Assembly (NCBI RefSeq): GCF_050185995.1
Contig: NZ_JBFWYW010000008.1
Origin: Pseudolabrys sp050185995
GTDB lineage: Bacteria > Pseudomonadota > Alphaproteobacteria > Rhizobiales > Xanthobacteraceae
Length of the DNA stretch: 64,000 nt
Reading direction: 5' to 3' (one strand)
The position numbers and the translations under genes are program-made. The notes beneath the pieces were generated by a model that did not search any database, had not been told where the DNA came from, and worked only from the letters and a program-made list of their open reading frames with translations. Below, piece by piece: positions 62,881 to 64,000 of this stretch; position 1 is the first letter of the stretch; the number at the start of each line of letters is the position of its first letter.

Positions 62881-63861
62881 TCAGGGCTTGGCGCGATCTG
62901 CGAGCGGATGCAGGTCGCGCACTAGGCTTTTCAGCCGGTCCTCCAGCACGTGCGTGTAGATCTGCGTCGTCGAGATGTCGGCGTGGCCGAGCAGCGTTTG
63001 CACCACGCGCAGGTCCGCGCCGTTATGCAGCAGGTGGCTGGCGAAGGCGTGGCGCAGCACATGCGGGCTGATCCGTTCGCCCGAGATGCCGCAGCCGGCG
63101 GCCAGCGTTTTCAGGTCGCGGGCGAAGTGCTGGCGGGAGAGGTGGCCTGCCTCGCCGAATGACGGGAACAGCCACTTGGAGTCGGTTTTCTTTCCGGCAT
63201 CGTCCACGGCCTCGTCACGCAGCGCGAGATAGTCGGCCATCGCCTTGCGCGCGGCGTCGTTGAGCGGCACCAGCCGCTCCTTGCCGCCCTTGCCGCGGAT
63301 CACCAGCATGCGCTGGTCGCGCCGCGCGGCGCTCGTCGGGAGCGCGACGAGTTCCGACACGCGCAGCCCGGTCGCGTAGACGATTTCCAGAAGGCAATAG
63401 AGCCGCGCCGCGCGCAACCGTTGCGCCGGCGATTTGCCGGCCTCGTCGATCCCGACGCGCGCGGCCTCGATCAGCCCGTCGACTTCGGCGATGGTCAGCA
63501 CCTTCGGCAGCGTGCGGCCGCGCTTGGGGCCTTCGATCACGGCGGCGGGGTCGTCGCCGCGCCGGCCCTCGGCGTAGAGAAAGCGATAGAACTGGCGGAC
63601 GGCGGACAGCCGCCGCGCTACCGACGACGCCTTGAAACCTTGTGTCGCGAGCGCGGACAGATAGCCGCGGAGATTCTCGGTGCTGGCGTCCTTGATCGCG
63701 ATGCCTTTGCCGGCGAGCCAGTCGGCGAGATCGTCGAGATCGCGCGCATAGGCGTCGAGCGTGTTGGCTCCCGCGCCGCGCTCGGCGGCGAGCATGTCGA
63801 GAAACAATCCGGCTTCGGTGGCGCCGGAGGAGCGTGCGGGTTTTTTCGCCTGTCGGGCCAT
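62881..63861 (-). CDS. xerD: tyrosine recombinase XerD
   Basis: A 326-aa site-specific recombinase. The N-terminal SAM-like domain has FLDMLAAERGAGANTLDAYARD. The catalytic residues are in place: Arg in YATGLRVSELVALP, Lys in GKGGKERLVPL, HVLRHAFASHLLHNG (His-x-x-Arg), and the Tyr nucleophile in LGHADISTTQIYTHV. It acts with XerC at dif to resolve chromosome dimers. Nothing mobile is nearby, so it is the housekeeping gene, not a phage integrase. Confidence 0.93.
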   Translation of the reverse strand: MARQAKKPARSSGATEAGLFLDMLAAERGAGANTLDAYARDLDDLADWLAGKGIAIKDASTENLRGYLSALATQGFKASSVARRLSAVRQFYRFLYAEGRRGDDPAAVIEGPKRGRTLPKVLTIAEVDGLIEAARVGIDEAGKSPAQRLRAARLYCLLEIVYATGLRVSELVALPTSAARRDQRMLVIRGKGGKERLVPLNDAARKAMADYLALRDEAVDDAGKKTDSKWLFPSFGEAGHLSRQHFARDLKTLAAGCGISGERISPHVLRHAFASHLLHNGADLRVVQTLLGHADISTTQIYTHVLEDRLKSLVRDLHPLADRAKP

Positions 63862-63883
63862 GCGGCGCCCGTCGTCCCGATGG

Positions 63884-64000
63884 TCAGCGTTTCAGGAACT
63901 TGTCCTGCGTGATCGTCACGGTGATCTCGCGCTGCTTCAGCGGAACGAAATTGGCCAGCGAATAGACAACGCCATAGGCCGCGCCGCAGATGATCGCGAG
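63884..64000 (-). CDS. C-terminal end of a small membrane protein (5' end beyond window)
   Basis: The last 38 residues of a minus-strand gene running off the window: LAIICGAAYGVVYSLANF followed by VPLKQREITVTITQDKFLKR. There is one membrane helix then a polar beta-like tail. It ends 23 bp before xerD on the same strand and is probably co-transcribed with it. In relatives a small hypothetical protein sits between aroK and xerD (from memory), and this may be that gene. Confidence 0.6.
   Translation of the reverse strand, partial: LAIICGAAYGVVYSLANFVPLKQREITVTITQDKFLKR

Overview
The window looks like chromosomal DNA of a high-GC alphaproteobacterium of the Hyphomicrobiales, in the Bradyrhizobium/Rhodopseudomonas/Pseudolabrys/Xanthobacteraceae neighbourhood. 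The evidence is PhaR/PhaAB polyhydroxybutyrate genes, a DUF4167 Q/N-rich protein, IspG/IspA isoprenoid genes, the PTS-Ntr enzyme PtsP, small one-TM and DUF1178/DUF1345 proteins typical of this order, and characteristic palindromic intergenic repeats. The assignment is inferred from gene content. No rRNA, tRNA, CRISPR array, insertion sequence or prophage is visible. Nearly all genes look like ordinary vertically inherited chromosome.

Region 1 (1-8336) is the most unusual part. It has a methylenetetrahydrofolate reductase-like gene, a close relative of the tetrahydrofolate-dependent aromatic O-demethylase LigM, a GntR/FCD regulator, and four paralogous short methionine-synthase-like genes (MetE C-terminal, zinc-binding domain only; about 367 aa each). 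The LigM-like gene and the regulator are divergent, and two TGTATACA palindromes lie between them. I read this as a one-carbon (methyl) harvesting and redistribution locus whose substrate cannot be told from sequence.

Region 2 (8333-21143): an RlpA-like cell-envelope protein, then a three-gene acyl-CoA operon (SDR dehydrogenase, MaoC hydratase, CaiB/BaiF CoA-transferase). After that come a MarR-EmrA-EmrB type efflux operon with a perfect palindromic operator, a 3-hydroxyisobutyrate dehydrogenase-like enzyme, hydroxybutyrate dehydrogenase plus patatin, Zur plus a DMT exporter, and a TPR protein.

Region 3 (21159-34550): an unrecognised 239-aa protein, isoprenoid enzymes IspG and an FPP/GGPP synthase, MtgA, ribosomal protein L32, gamma-glutamyltransferase, a degenerate-GGDEF/EAL protein, and the PHB genes phaR and phaA-phaB.

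Region 4 (34547-51045): cupin, glyoxalase II, methyltransferase, DUF4167, prfA-prmC translation termination pair, ptsP, lysC, ubiG, several small proteins (including two under 60 aa), a triple-repeat cysteine-containing secreted protein, and a nitrilase-glutaredoxin-ComF stretch.

Region 5 (51078-64000): a lone Flp-type pilin, mutT, argJ, a parvulin isomerase, secA, GIY-YIG protein, L,D-transpeptidase lipoprotein, accA, a translationally coupled GNAT acyltransferase plus JmjC-like cupin pair, xerD, and the end of a small membrane protein.
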